A DNA stretch of 64,000 nucleotides, taken from contig SLTK01000007.1 in assembly GCA_004347695.1 (NCBI GenBank), forward strand, positions 288,823 through 352,822, written 5' to 3'. This document shows, piece by piece, positions 36,443 to 44,577 of this stretch. This DNA is from Chloroflexota bacterium (lineage in GTDB: Bacteria > Chloroflexota > Anaerolineae > Anaerolineales > Anaerolineaceae). The notes under the pieces were generated by a model. That model searched no databases. It was not told the origin of the DNA and saw nothing but the letters and a program-made list of their open reading frames with translations. Each line of letters opens with the position of its first letter. Position 1 is the stretch's first letter. The translations under genes were made by a program, and so were the position numbers.

Positions 36443-37790
36443 TCCTGGCGACCGCGCACGCCAGTTCCTGGGGGATCCCAACTGCCCGATTTGCGGCGGG
36501 GTTGGCTTTGTCCGCCGCGACCTGCCGGTCGATCACCCTGATTTTGGCAAATCGACTGTTTGCACCTGCCGCCAGAGCCAGATTGCGCAAACCGAACGCC
36601 AGCGGCTTTACCGCCTGAGCAATTTGGACGCCTTCCAGAATATGACCTTCGAGACCTTCAAGGTGCAGGGCCGGCTTGGGCTGGGGGAAGCGCAGTTGCG
36701 GTCGCTGCAGTTTGCCTTTAACCAGGCGCAGCAGTTTGCCCGCAGTCCGCTCGGCTGGCTGCTGTTGATGGGCGGTTACGGCAGCGGCAAGACGCACCTG
36801 GCAGCCGCCATCGCCAATCAGATGGTTGAATTGGGCGGCTCGACCCTGTTCGTGACCGTGCCGGACCTGCTGGACTGGCTGCGGTTTTCCTTCGAGGGCG
36901 GCGATTCCAGCCTGGAGCAACGCCTGGAAGAAATTCGCAACGTCCGCCTGCTGGTGCTCGATGATCTGGGGACGCAAAATGCAACCCCCTGGGCTGAAGA
37001 AAAGCTTTACCAGATCATCAATCACCGCTATGTCAACCGGCTGCCGATGGTGATTACCACCAACCTTTCGCTGAACGAGATCGATGGCCGCATTTCCTCC
37101 CGTTTGCAGGACCCGGACCTGGTGACCCTGCTGGAGATTCATGCCCCCGATTACCGTTCGCCGGTGTCGGATGAAGGCCGCTCGATCATCTCTTCACTGG
37201 CGTTGTTAAGCGACCGCACCTTTGGTTCTTTCTCGCTGCGCGAGTATGAGAAATTACCCCAGGAAGAGCAGCAAAGTCTGCAAAAAGCGTTTGGCGCCGC
37301 CACAGCCTACGCCGAGGATCCTCAGGGCTGGCTGGTGCTGATGGGCGGATACGGCTCCGGGAAGACCCATCTGGCGGCTTCCATTGGCAACTACCGCAAA
37401 GCGATGGGCGAAGACCCCATTTTTGTAGTGGTGCCCGACCTGCTCGACCATTTACGCGCCACTTTCAGCCCATCCAGCAACACATCGTATGACCGGCGCT
37501 TCGAGGAAGTGCGCTCGGCCCCGTTGTTGATCCTGGATGACCTGGGCACCCAATCAGCTACCCCCTGGGCGCGCGAAAAGCTCTACCAATTGCTCAACTA
37601 CCGCTACAATGCCAAACTGCCGACCGTGATTACCACCGCGCAACGCCTGGACGAAATCGATCCGCGCGTGCGCAGCCGCATGCTGGATAAACGCCTGTGC
37701 ACCATTTACGGTATTACCGCACCGCCTTACATGGCAGGCGCGTCCTCCCCGGCGCGCCGGAAGCCGCCAACGCGGCGTTCCGGCGGTTAG
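36363..37790 (+). CDS. Tandem double DnaC/DnaI-like AAA+ ATPase (helicase loader-like)
   Basis: A 475-residue protein. Residues 41-69 have a Zn-type CPICGG...CTC motif. AAA+ module 1 (about 94-250) has Walker A GGYGSGKTH at 137-145, Walker B LLVLDD at 196-201, sensor-1 ITTN at 231-234 and GRISSRL. Module 2 (about 287-442) repeats the order at an offset of about 192: GGYGSGKTH at 328-336, LLILDD at 388-393, but ITTA where Asn is expected, then RVRSRM. Usual DnaC/DnaI loaders have one AAA+ module of 200-330 residues in all. ATG 36363 has GGAGAG upstream. It should load or remodel DnaB, inferred from gene order. Confidence 0.9.
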   Translation: MEPLEEKLKKIAENMSKGNLVTSSSIDPGDRARQFLGDPNCPICGGVGFVRRDLPVDHPDFGKSTVCTCRQSQIAQTERQRLYRLSNLDAFQNMTFETFKVQGRLGLGEAQLRSLQFAFNQAQQFARSPLGWLLLMGGYGSGKTHLAAAIANQMVELGGSTLFVTVPDLLDWLRFSFEGGDSSLEQRLEEIRNVRLLVLDDLGTQNATPWAEEKLYQIINHRYVNRLPMVITTNLSLNEIDGRISSRLQDPDLVTLLEIHAPDYRSPVSDEGRSIISSLALLSDRTFGSFSLREYEKLPQEEQQSLQKAFGAATAYAEDPQGWLVLMGGYGSGKTHLAASIGNYRKAMGEDPIFVVVPDLLDHLRATFSPSSNTSYDRRFEEVRSAPLLILDDLGTQSATPWAREKLYQLLNYRYNAKLPTVITTAQRLDEIDPRVRSRMLDKRLCTIYGITAPPYMAGASSPARRKPPTRRSGG

Positions 37791-37817
37791 CCGGTGGCTG
37801 CCCACAGGGCAATCTGT

Positions 37818-38156
37818 GATTGAGCTTGTCGAAGCCAGCGCTCACTCACAGTACGCATGGCGGGGCTGTCTCAAAAGAATAAATTTGTCATTTATTCCAC
37901 CACATATACGGGATGGGGTGGAACCCATCCCCTACCTGTAGGGGCGGGTTTCCACGCCCGCCCGCTTTTGAGACAGCCCCCTACGCCGCTGCGCGGTCCG
38001 GGTGGCTGAACCGCCCCGGTGGGCAGCCCGCCGGGCTTCGACAGGCTCAGCCAACGGCGGGCCACCCCCTTGACATGCTTGCACACAGCACGCATGGCGG
38101 GAGCGCAGTGCGCTCCCCTACAGCCGCATGCCCTTTGACCCTTCGACAAGCTCAAT
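37818..38156. repeat. REP-like palindromes related to those inside copB
   Basis: The core CTTCGACA[A/G]GCTCA appears at 37818-37836 (reverse), 38033-38052 (forward) and 38139-38156 (forward). The same core is inside the copB coding repeats. The gene-free stretch 37791-38209 is made of these and MITE copy B. Confidence 0.75.
37862..37980 (+). mobile_element. MITE copy B, perfect 16-bp terminal inverted repeats
   Basis: A 119-bp element with GGGGCTGTCTCAAAAG at 37862-37877 and its exact reverse complement at 37965-37980. The interior matches copies at 19263 and 59587. No transposase gene; a clear target duplication is not visible. Confidence 0.88.
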
Positions 38157-38209
38157 CGCAGATTGTCCTGCGGACAGGGTACGAAGTGCGCGGTCCGGGT
38201 GGCTGAATC

Positions 38210-39568
38210 TTATGGCTGAACCACCCGGCCGAGGAACAATACTGCTCCGGTCTGGCTGTCGCGGATAAGGAAAAGGAACGGGCGGTCCACCTTGACCTCA
38301 ATGGGTTCGCCGACCGGCATCGATTTCAAGCCCATCACCACCCCGGTGGCGGCGGCAGCTTCCGTGCCTTCCTCGTTGACATTTACATAAGCTTTATGCA
38401 CGACATCGGTAATAAACAGATCAGGCTGGCCGGTCATGCCCGAGAAATCGGCTCTGGCAACATCGAAGGCATCCGGCATGCCCATAGCTGCCAGAATATC
38501 GGCCAACCCGAATGCGGAATCGATCTTGAACTTAGGCATGGAAAGGTCGAGCCGCTGCATCGTTAGCTGGTCAAGGATGGATTGCAGTTGCACGGAATCC
38601 AAACCGTCCTCGAAAGCGGTAAATTGCTCTTCGTCGGGCAGTAAAATCAGCATCGATAATGCGTTGCCTTCGTAAAATAGCTCAATTGCCTGGAAATTTT
38701 CGGCTTTAAGGTAGCCAAAGCTCTCCGTCTGACGCATCATCGGCACCTGGACTTCGCTGCCATCCAGCAAATCGAACGAGTCATCCTCTGTAGCATCTTC
38801 TTCGAAAGGCAGCAACCAGGCAGCATTGAAGTAGATGGCATTGGTCAGCACCAGGCGAGTCATTGGATTGAGCGCACCTTGCGGGATCAGATCTTTAATT
38901 TTGTCCTCGGTTTGGTCCGCAACCCAGTCATTGATGGTCTGGCGGGCAGCATCAGGCTGGTTGTAATCCACCGCCTGCATGCCAGCGCCGTAATTGAGTG
39001 CCAGTGTGTCCAGGAAATCAGGCAGGAAGGCAAACCCCTGTTGACCCCAGAGGGCGTTGGCAATATTGAGCTTGAACCCGGTCTGCTCGCCCTCACCAGC
39101 ACGGCTGTCCAGCTCGGAGCTGAGCGCATTGAAGGCCGGGTGCAAGTCGGCCTGGGGCAGGTCAAAGTGCATGGCAGCAGCCATCTGCGACGCAGTCTCC
39201 GCTTTTGCGCCGGCGTAGGTCATGGCCAGCGCCTGGGAAATGCTGAACGGCGAATAAAACAGGTTGCCATCCTGGCTGCGCAACTGCTGATATAAGTCGA
39301 GCGCAAAGGCTGTGTTGCCACTGGATAAGGCTGGCAGGTTGTCGTAAGCAGTCGAAGGCGGATTCTCACGCGGTTTATCGGATTGCAAGCGGATCGGTTC
39401 AGTCATAGGGGTGGGCTCAGAAGGGAGAGAGGTCGGGTCAATACCCGGTACGGACGGTGTGTCGGCTACCGGGCCAGGAACGCTGGGAGTGGGTTGTTGG
39501 GCGCAGCCGGCGGCTGACAGAGCTACCACCGCCGCGGCAAGCGTGATCTTTCTTAAAAGGGACATCAT
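38210..39568 (-). CDS. Serpin-family protease inhibitor, lipoprotein
   Basis: A 452-residue protein with a lipoprotein signal (LSAAGC, Cys22), a Pro/Ser/Thr linker to about residue 75, then a full serpin fold. The hinge NEEGTEAAAATGVV has the Gly and small residues at P15-P9 that allow loop insertion, so it should be an inhibitory serpin. Counting from the hinge puts Lys-Ser at P1-P1' (MGLKSMP), which suggests a trypsin-like target. The C-terminal FLFLIRDSQTGAVLFLGRV is the family signature. AAGGAGAAA precedes the double ATG. It should face outside the cell membrane. Confidence 0.94.
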   Translation of the reverse strand: MMSLLRKITLAAAVVALSAAGCAQQPTPSVPGPVADTPSVPGIDPTSLPSEPTPMTEPIRLQSDKPRENPPSTAYDNLPALSSGNTAFALDLYQQLRSQDGNLFYSPFSISQALAMTYAGAKAETASQMAAAMHFDLPQADLHPAFNALSSELDSRAGEGEQTGFKLNIANALWGQQGFAFLPDFLDTLALNYGAGMQAVDYNQPDAARQTINDWVADQTEDKIKDLIPQGALNPMTRLVLTNAIYFNAAWLLPFEEDATEDDSFDLLDGSEVQVPMMRQTESFGYLKAENFQAIELFYEGNALSMLILLPDEEQFTAFEDGLDSVQLQSILDQLTMQRLDLSMPKFKIDSAFGLADILAAMGMPDAFDVARADFSGMTGQPDLFITDVVHKAYVNVNEEGTEAAAATGVVMGLKSMPVGEPIEVKVDRPFLFLIRDSQTGAVLFLGRVVQP

Positions 39569-39644
39569 TTTCTCCTTCTATAATCGGACTTGCGATTAAC
39601 ATTGTACCAAGCGTTTGACGCTGTGGACATCAGGATGGTTCCAT

Positions 39645-39881
39645 ATGCAGTCTGGAAACCCTAAAATAGTCGAATTACATCTATTGATTGCCCGTCTCGA
39701 GCGGTTGTCGGTTGACTCGCATTGGGCGCACCGAGCTGCCGGGATGCGGGGCGGGTTGCTCAAAGCGCTGGAAGATTTGGAGGCAGGAAAACCGGCTCCG
39801 GACGAATTGGATGCAATCCTGACTCAAAGTTATCGGATTTTGATACGGGCGGCGCGGGAAATCCCTGCACAAGAGGAATAA
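39645..39881 (+). CDS. Small hypothetical protein
   Basis: A 78-residue soluble protein from ATG 39645, which has AGGATGG 6 bases upstream; the frame continues 10 codons further up. It looks alpha-helical (VELHLLIARLERLSVDSHWAHRAAGMRGGLLKALEDLE) with no Cys and no membrane segment. It lies between the divergent serpin gene and the BNR gene, 81 bases before the latter. I do not recognise the family. Confidence 0.6.
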   Translation: MQSGNPKIVELHLLIARLERLSVDSHWAHRAAGMRGGLLKALEDLEAGKPAPDELDAILTQSYRILIRAAREIPAQEE

Positions 39882-39962
39882 TTCAACCTTGCCTGACGGG
39901 AAAGAATCGTGTAGTATTTTGATATACAATTCATTTCAGGCACTGCCGCAAGGAGGCGCTTC

Positions 39963-41120
39963 ATGAGCAAACCGAAAACCGCCATTAAAGACGGAAACGT
40001 ATCATTACTTGTAGGAACGCGTAAAGGCGGCTTTTTGCTGCGCAGCAGTGACAACCGCGAAAAATGGAAACTGGAAGGCCCTTTTTTGCTTGGGGCGATC
40101 GTCCATAATATGATCCTCGACCCGCGCGACGGGCATACCCTGCTGATGGCTGCCAGTACCGGCCATCTTGGGCCGACTATTTTCCGCTCCAACGACCAGG
40201 GACACACCTGGAAGGAGGCCACGCGCCCGCCGGCATTCCCCAAAGCTGAACCAGAAGGAACCGGCGAAGCGGTTAACCACACTTTTTCCCTGTGGCCAGG
40301 GCATGTCGACGAACCAGGCGTTTTTTATGCCGGTACATCCCCGGTAGGGTTGTTTCGTTCTGAGGACAGCGGGGAAACCTGGGATGGCGTAGCCGGCTTC
40401 AACGAGAATCCCATGCGCCGCACCTGGATCGGCCCGATTGAGTTCGCGCCACCGGGAGGCGGTGGGCTGCACTCACTGCAAATTGATCCGCGCGACCCGG
40501 CGCATATGTACATCGGATGCTCGATGGGCGGCGTGTTCGAATCGCTCGACCAGGGTAGGAGCTGGCAACCGTTGAATAAAGGCTGTGAAGCCGACTTTTT
40601 GCCCGACCCTGAAGCTGATTTCGGCCACGACCCGCACACGCTGCGCATTCACCCGCTTTACCCAGACGTGCTCTATCAGCAAAACCATTGCGGTATCTAC
40701 CGCATGGACCGCGAGGACGGTTACTGGGTACGCATCGGCTCCAACATGCCGGAGGATGTCGGCGATATTGGTTTCCCGATCGTACTCGATCCGCGCGACC
40801 CGCAGCGAGTGTGGGTTTTTCCGATGGATGGCACTGAAATTTGGCCGCGAACCAGCCCCAAAGGCAAACCGGCGGTCTACGTCAGTACAAACGGCGGCAA
40901 AAACTGGGAGTCCTTGCATAAGGGGCTGCCGGCCCGTCACGGCTACTTTACGGTCAAACGCCACGCTATGAATGCTGACCGCCAGGCTCCGCTGGGCATT
41001 TATTTCGGCACCAGCGCCGGTCAGGTGTGGGGCAGCGTGGACGAGGGTAAACGCTGGCGCAAACTGGTGGACTACCTGCCGGAGATCTACTCCATCGAAC
41101 CGGTAGTGTTTGCAGCATGA
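39963..41120 (+). CDS. BNR/sortilin-type beta-propeller protein
   Basis: A 385-residue protein without signal peptide. It has repeated Asp-box-like motifs (SNDQGHTWKE, SEDSGETWDG, SLDQGRSWQP, STNGGKNWES, SVDEGKRWRK), so a beta-propeller of the BNR/exo-alpha-sialidase or glycosyl-hydrolase-like type. Sialidase catalytic residues are not evident. It overlaps the MoaD-like gene by four bases (ATGA), a pairing that recurs in other bacteria. AGGAGG is upstream. Enzymatic role unknown. Confidence 0.85.
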   Translation: MSKPKTAIKDGNVSLLVGTRKGGFLLRSSDNREKWKLEGPFLLGAIVHNMILDPRDGHTLLMAASTGHLGPTIFRSNDQGHTWKEATRPPAFPKAEPEGTGEAVNHTFSLWPGHVDEPGVFYAGTSPVGLFRSEDSGETWDGVAGFNENPMRRTWIGPIEFAPPGGGGLHSLQIDPRDPAHMYIGCSMGGVFESLDQGRSWQPLNKGCEADFLPDPEADFGHDPHTLRIHPLYPDVLYQQNHCGIYRMDREDGYWVRIGSNMPEDVGDIGFPIVLDPRDPQRVWVFPMDGTEIWPRTSPKGKPAVYVSTNGGKNWESLHKGLPARHGYFTVKRHAMNADRQAPLGIYFGTSAGQVWGSVDEGKRWRKLVDYLPEIYSIEPVVFAA

Positions 41121-41374
41121 ATGTGATGATTCCCAGCCAACTGCGCTCCTATACCCACGCCAGCCGGGTGGAGTGCAGCGGCGATACGTTGGGAGCGGTG
41201 CTGGATGAACTGGATCGGCGCTTTCCGGGTCTGCGTTTCCGCATCATCGACGAGCAGGACCGCATCCGTCAGCATATCCATATTTTTATCAACAAGGAAA
41301 TGACGCTGGGTCTGCATCAGCCAGTCACGGACGCCGATGAGATTCGGATTATCGGCGCATTGAGCGGCGGGTAA
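41117..41374 (+). CDS. MoaD/ThiS-family sulfur-carrier-like protein
   Basis: An 85-residue ubiquitin-like protein with the C-terminal double Gly (GALSGG) needed for adenylation and thiocarboxylate formation. LDELDRRFPGLRFRI and NKEMTLGLHQPVTDADEIRII are typical. Translationally coupled to the BNR-propeller gene, not to moa or thi genes, so its sulfur acceptor is unclear. Confidence 0.9.
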   Translation: MNVMIPSQLRSYTHASRVECSGDTLGAVLDELDRRFPGLRFRIIDEQDRIRQHIHIFINKEMTLGLHQPVTDADEIRIIGALSGG

Positions 41375-41511
41375 ATTCTTAATATATTGTAAGAAAGTAA
41401 TTAATGTGACGCAGCCCAAATATCTTTATAATGATTTGGGGACAGCGTCTTTTAAGGTGGGATTCAAAAAATCGTATTCGATTTTAGAACAGGCGCTGTC
41501 AGTGCAAGCAT

Positions 41512-44136
41512 ATGAGTTTTCGAATCAGAACTTTTATTTATTCCATGCTCATCGTGATTGTAACGCTGGGAATCGTGTTCGCGATTACACAGTCGGTCCT
41601 TACTAAACAATTCCTACAACTCGAATCGCAAGATATCCGCCTGGATGCACAACGCGCTCAAGAAGCGATTAACAAAGAACTGGATACCCTCAATAAAATC
41701 ACAGAGAACTGGGCGCTTCGCAATGAAACCTACCGGTTCATTCGTGGTTTTGATCCAGGGAGTGCAAACTCAGCCCCGCCCGATGCAGAATTAGAATCGC
41801 TGGATATGGATGCAGTTTTATATTTTGACAACCACCAACAACTGATATACGGTCATGTTAATAATCCACTCACCGGCGAACAACAGGCTGTTCCGGCCGA
41901 TCTACGCGCGTTACCTCAGGATCACGAATTATTCCAGTCAGACTTGCTGGCCACTGAAGGCACTAGCGGCATCTTACGCTCCAGCCAGGGACCATTAATC
42001 CTTTCCGCAAGGTTGGTGAATCCAGGTTACTCGGAGGGGTCTCCTGTTGGAATGTTGGTATTAGGCCGTTATTTCGACCGGGGTTTTGTGGATGAACTTG
42101 GCAAGTTGACTCAGCTTTCATTGGATGTAAAGCCGGTCGACGATCCCGCGATTCCAAATGATTACCAGCAGGCAATGCGTACTTTGCAAAAAACGACTGA
42201 CCAGATTGTGGTTCAAACGCCGGGTGAACTTAAGTTGTCCAACACTTCAGAGCATGTTGCTGCTTACCTTCCAATAAATGATCTGGATGGAAATCCACAG
42301 CTAATCTTGCGGGTCGATGACGAGCGCCATCTCTATCAGCAAGGGGTAAGATCGGTGCGAAATTATGGTTTCGTTCTGATTCTCATCGGATTGATCTGTG
42401 GCGGCGCTGCGTATTTATATTTTGACCGCTCTCTCATTTCCCGGCTGCTGGTAATCGATGATGGAATAAACCGCTTTCGGGAAACGCATAATTTTGATCA
42501 GCAAATCGAGGTGCAAGGGAATGATGAACTGGCTCATCTGGCCAGTGCGGTGAATGCCACAATTATCGAGCTTGGGCAATTCCAGGAAGGCCAGATAGAG
42601 GCAGAAAAGCAGTTCCGGGAAGCACTGCAAAATTTAAGCCTGGCTGCGGTAATTCTGGATCCGAATGGACGAATTGTTTTTTGCAACGATCATATTGTTA
42701 GTATTTCCGGCTGGCAGCACAAGGAATTAATCGGCCATTCCTGGTGCGCTCGCTTCGTCCCGGAAGAGCAGCAGGCGGAATGCCGCCGGGAAATTGTGGA
42801 AGCCGCTCGCTCCGGCCGAATTACAGCGCATGAAGATACCCTGTTCCTGCTGCGTAACGGTAAAACCCGAACTTTTACCTGGAGCAATACGTTGCTCTAT
42901 TCACCAGATGAAATCGTGACCGGCATCGTGCGAATTGGCGAGGATGTTACGGAAAGGCGCAAGGCTGAATCTCTGCTGCGTGATAGCCTGCGCGAAACAC
43001 GCCTGCACCTCTCGCGTTTGACAGCTCTGCGAAACATTGACACAACCATCACCAGCAATATGGACACCGTGGCGAAGTTAGACAGTGTCCTAATCACCAT
43101 CCAGGAATCACTTAATGTGGATGGGGTAGATATTCTGCAGATTGATCAGGACAAAAAAAGTCTGGTTCCAATTGCCGCAAAGGGACTTTCGACGGATTTC
43201 CTCGAGGAGCAGCCTCTCATCATTTCTGATCCGGTTTTAACTAAATTGCTGGAAAACAACGAGCCGCTCATTTTGGTCAGTCCATCCAAGGCCGAACTCC
43301 CCATATGGACCAAATCGCGCCTGAGAGGCAGCCGATGGATCGAGTTTTATGGGGCCGCGCCTATGATCTCCAGCAGCCGGCTGATCGGCGTTCTCGAAGT
43401 TTTCGGGCGCCAACCCATTGAAATCGATGATGGCTGGTTGGAGCACTATAACTCCATGGCGCTTCAAGCAACCATAACCCTGGAAAACGATAAAATGATC
43501 CAGGGCATTCAGCATGCTAACCATGAACTGGTGCAGGCGTATGAGGGCACATTAATTGGCTGGGCCCGCGCACTTGAACTGCGCGATAAAGAAACCCGCG
43601 GTCATTCCGAGCGGATGATGGACCTGACGATGCGCCTTGGACGCCGGTTAGGTATGGATGCACATGATCTGGAAGTTATAGCCCGGGGCGTACTCCTGCA
43701 CGACATAGGTAAAATGGGCGTGCCGGATTATATATTACACAAGCCAGGACCGTTGACAGACGAAGAGTGGGTGGTCATGCACCAGCATCCACAATTTGCC
43801 TTTAATTTACTAAAAAATATCCCGTACCTGGAAGGCGCGCTTGAAGTAGCCTTTTGTCACCACGAGCATTGGGATGGCAAAGGTTATCCGCGCGGGCTGA
43901 AGGGTAAAGATATTCCGTTTAGCGCCCGAATCTTTGCCATCATCGATGTATGGGATGCGCTCACTCACGATAGACCCTATCGCCCTGCCTGGCCGGAAGA
44001 GGAAGCGCTTAATTACATTCACTCACGGGCCAATACGCAATTCGACCCGCGTGTTGTCGATGCGTTTATCAAGATGCAACAGGAAAGTGGTTTGCGCGAA
44101 ACCGCGCCGCTGCCAGTTCACTTCGTCCTCGACTGA
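41512..44136 (+). CDS. Membrane sensor: CHASE4-HAMP-PAS-GAF-HD-GYP phosphodiesterase
   Basis: An 874-residue signalling protein. It has a membrane segment at about 8-30, an extracytoplasmic CHASE4-type domain (about 60-270), a second segment (about 283-305), HAMP, a PAS domain (about 365-490), a GAF-like domain (about 515-660), and a C-terminal HD-GYP domain with HDIGKMGVPD (about 730) and HHEHWDGKGYP (about 785-793). HD-GYP domains break down cyclic di-GMP. The motif residues are complete, so it should be active. No ribosome site is evident before the ATG. Confidence 0.92.
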   Translation: MSFRIRTFIYSMLIVIVTLGIVFAITQSVLTKQFLQLESQDIRLDAQRAQEAINKELDTLNKITENWALRNETYRFIRGFDPGSANSAPPDAELESLDMDAVLYFDNHQQLIYGHVNNPLTGEQQAVPADLRALPQDHELFQSDLLATEGTSGILRSSQGPLILSARLVNPGYSEGSPVGMLVLGRYFDRGFVDELGKLTQLSLDVKPVDDPAIPNDYQQAMRTLQKTTDQIVVQTPGELKLSNTSEHVAAYLPINDLDGNPQLILRVDDERHLYQQGVRSVRNYGFVLILIGLICGGAAYLYFDRSLISRLLVIDDGINRFRETHNFDQQIEVQGNDELAHLASAVNATIIELGQFQEGQIEAEKQFREALQNLSLAAVILDPNGRIVFCNDHIVSISGWQHKELIGHSWCARFVPEEQQAECRREIVEAARSGRITAHEDTLFLLRNGKTRTFTWSNTLLYSPDEIVTGIVRIGEDVTERRKAESLLRDSLRETRLHLSRLTALRNIDTTITSNMDTVAKLDSVLITIQESLNVDGVDILQIDQDKKSLVPIAAKGLSTDFLEEQPLIISDPVLTKLLENNEPLILVSPSKAELPIWTKSRLRGSRWIEFYGAAPMISSSRLIGVLEVFGRQPIEIDDGWLEHYNSMALQATITLENDKMIQGIQHANHELVQAYEGTLIGWARALELRDKETRGHSERMMDLTMRLGRRLGMDAHDLEVIARGVLLHDIGKMGVPDYILHKPGPLTDEEWVVMHQHPQFAFNLLKNIPYLEGALEVAFCHHEHWDGKGYPRGLKGKDIPFSARIFAIIDVWDALTHDRPYRPAWPEEEALNYIHSRANTQFDPRVVDAFIKMQQESGLRETAPLPVHFVLD

Positions 44137-44180
44137 TCACGAGGCTATCGGGCGCGCGAGTGCCTTGGCGCGTTCCGCAT

Positions 44181-44205
44181 GGGGCAGGTCAGGAGACCTT
44201 GCCCC
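44181..44205. repeat. Hairpin repeat identical to 4043-4067
   Basis: The 25-base hairpin GGGGCAAGG/CCTGACCTGCCCC-type core is an exact copy of 4043-4067 and lies just after the HD-GYP gene. Confidence 0.75.
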
Positions 44206-44234
44206 ATCTCAGGGGATGGGGTCTGCAACCTTCT

Positions 44235-44266
44235 ATTAAAAACAGCCCTGGATTTCAGGACTGTTT
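44235..44266 (-). terminator. Terminator of tRNA-Arg(GCG)
   Basis: AAACAGCCCTG (44240-44250) and CAGGACTGTTT (44256-44266) pair; on the minus strand the hairpin is followed by TTTTTAATAG directly after the tRNA 3' end. Confidence 0.75.
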
Positions 44267-44268
44267 AG

Positions 44269-44342
44269 TGCCCCCTGCAGAACTCGAATCTGCAACCTTT
44301 TGCTCCGCAAGCAAACGCTCTGTCCAATTGAGCTAAGAGGGC
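44269..44342 (-). tRNA. tRNA-Arg, anticodon GCG
   Basis: A 74-base cloverleaf on the minus strand: 7-bp acceptor (GCCCTCT/AGGGGGC, one G-T), D arm GCTC/GAGC, anticodon stem TTTGC/GCAAA with loop TTGCGGA (anticodon GCG, codon CGC and CGU), T arm GCAGA/TCTGC with TTCGAGT. Discriminator A; CCA is not encoded. Most bacteria use ACG here. Confidence 0.93.
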
Positions 44343-44577
44343 CAGCCGGCGGGTGGTACCCGCCCCACAAGCCGCATAATCATACTGCCAAGTGCTTGAA
44401 TCGTCAAGGATTCCAGCGCTGACAGGATTCCAACGCTAACAGGATTCCAAGGCAGGATTCCAAGGCTGTGACAGATTCAGGACTTACCCCCCGTCGAATA
44501 TCCTCCCCAACGAATATTCCGTTTATCCTTAAACTGTGCAATAATATTCTTCAACCTTTCTTGGTCAGGAGCATTCC

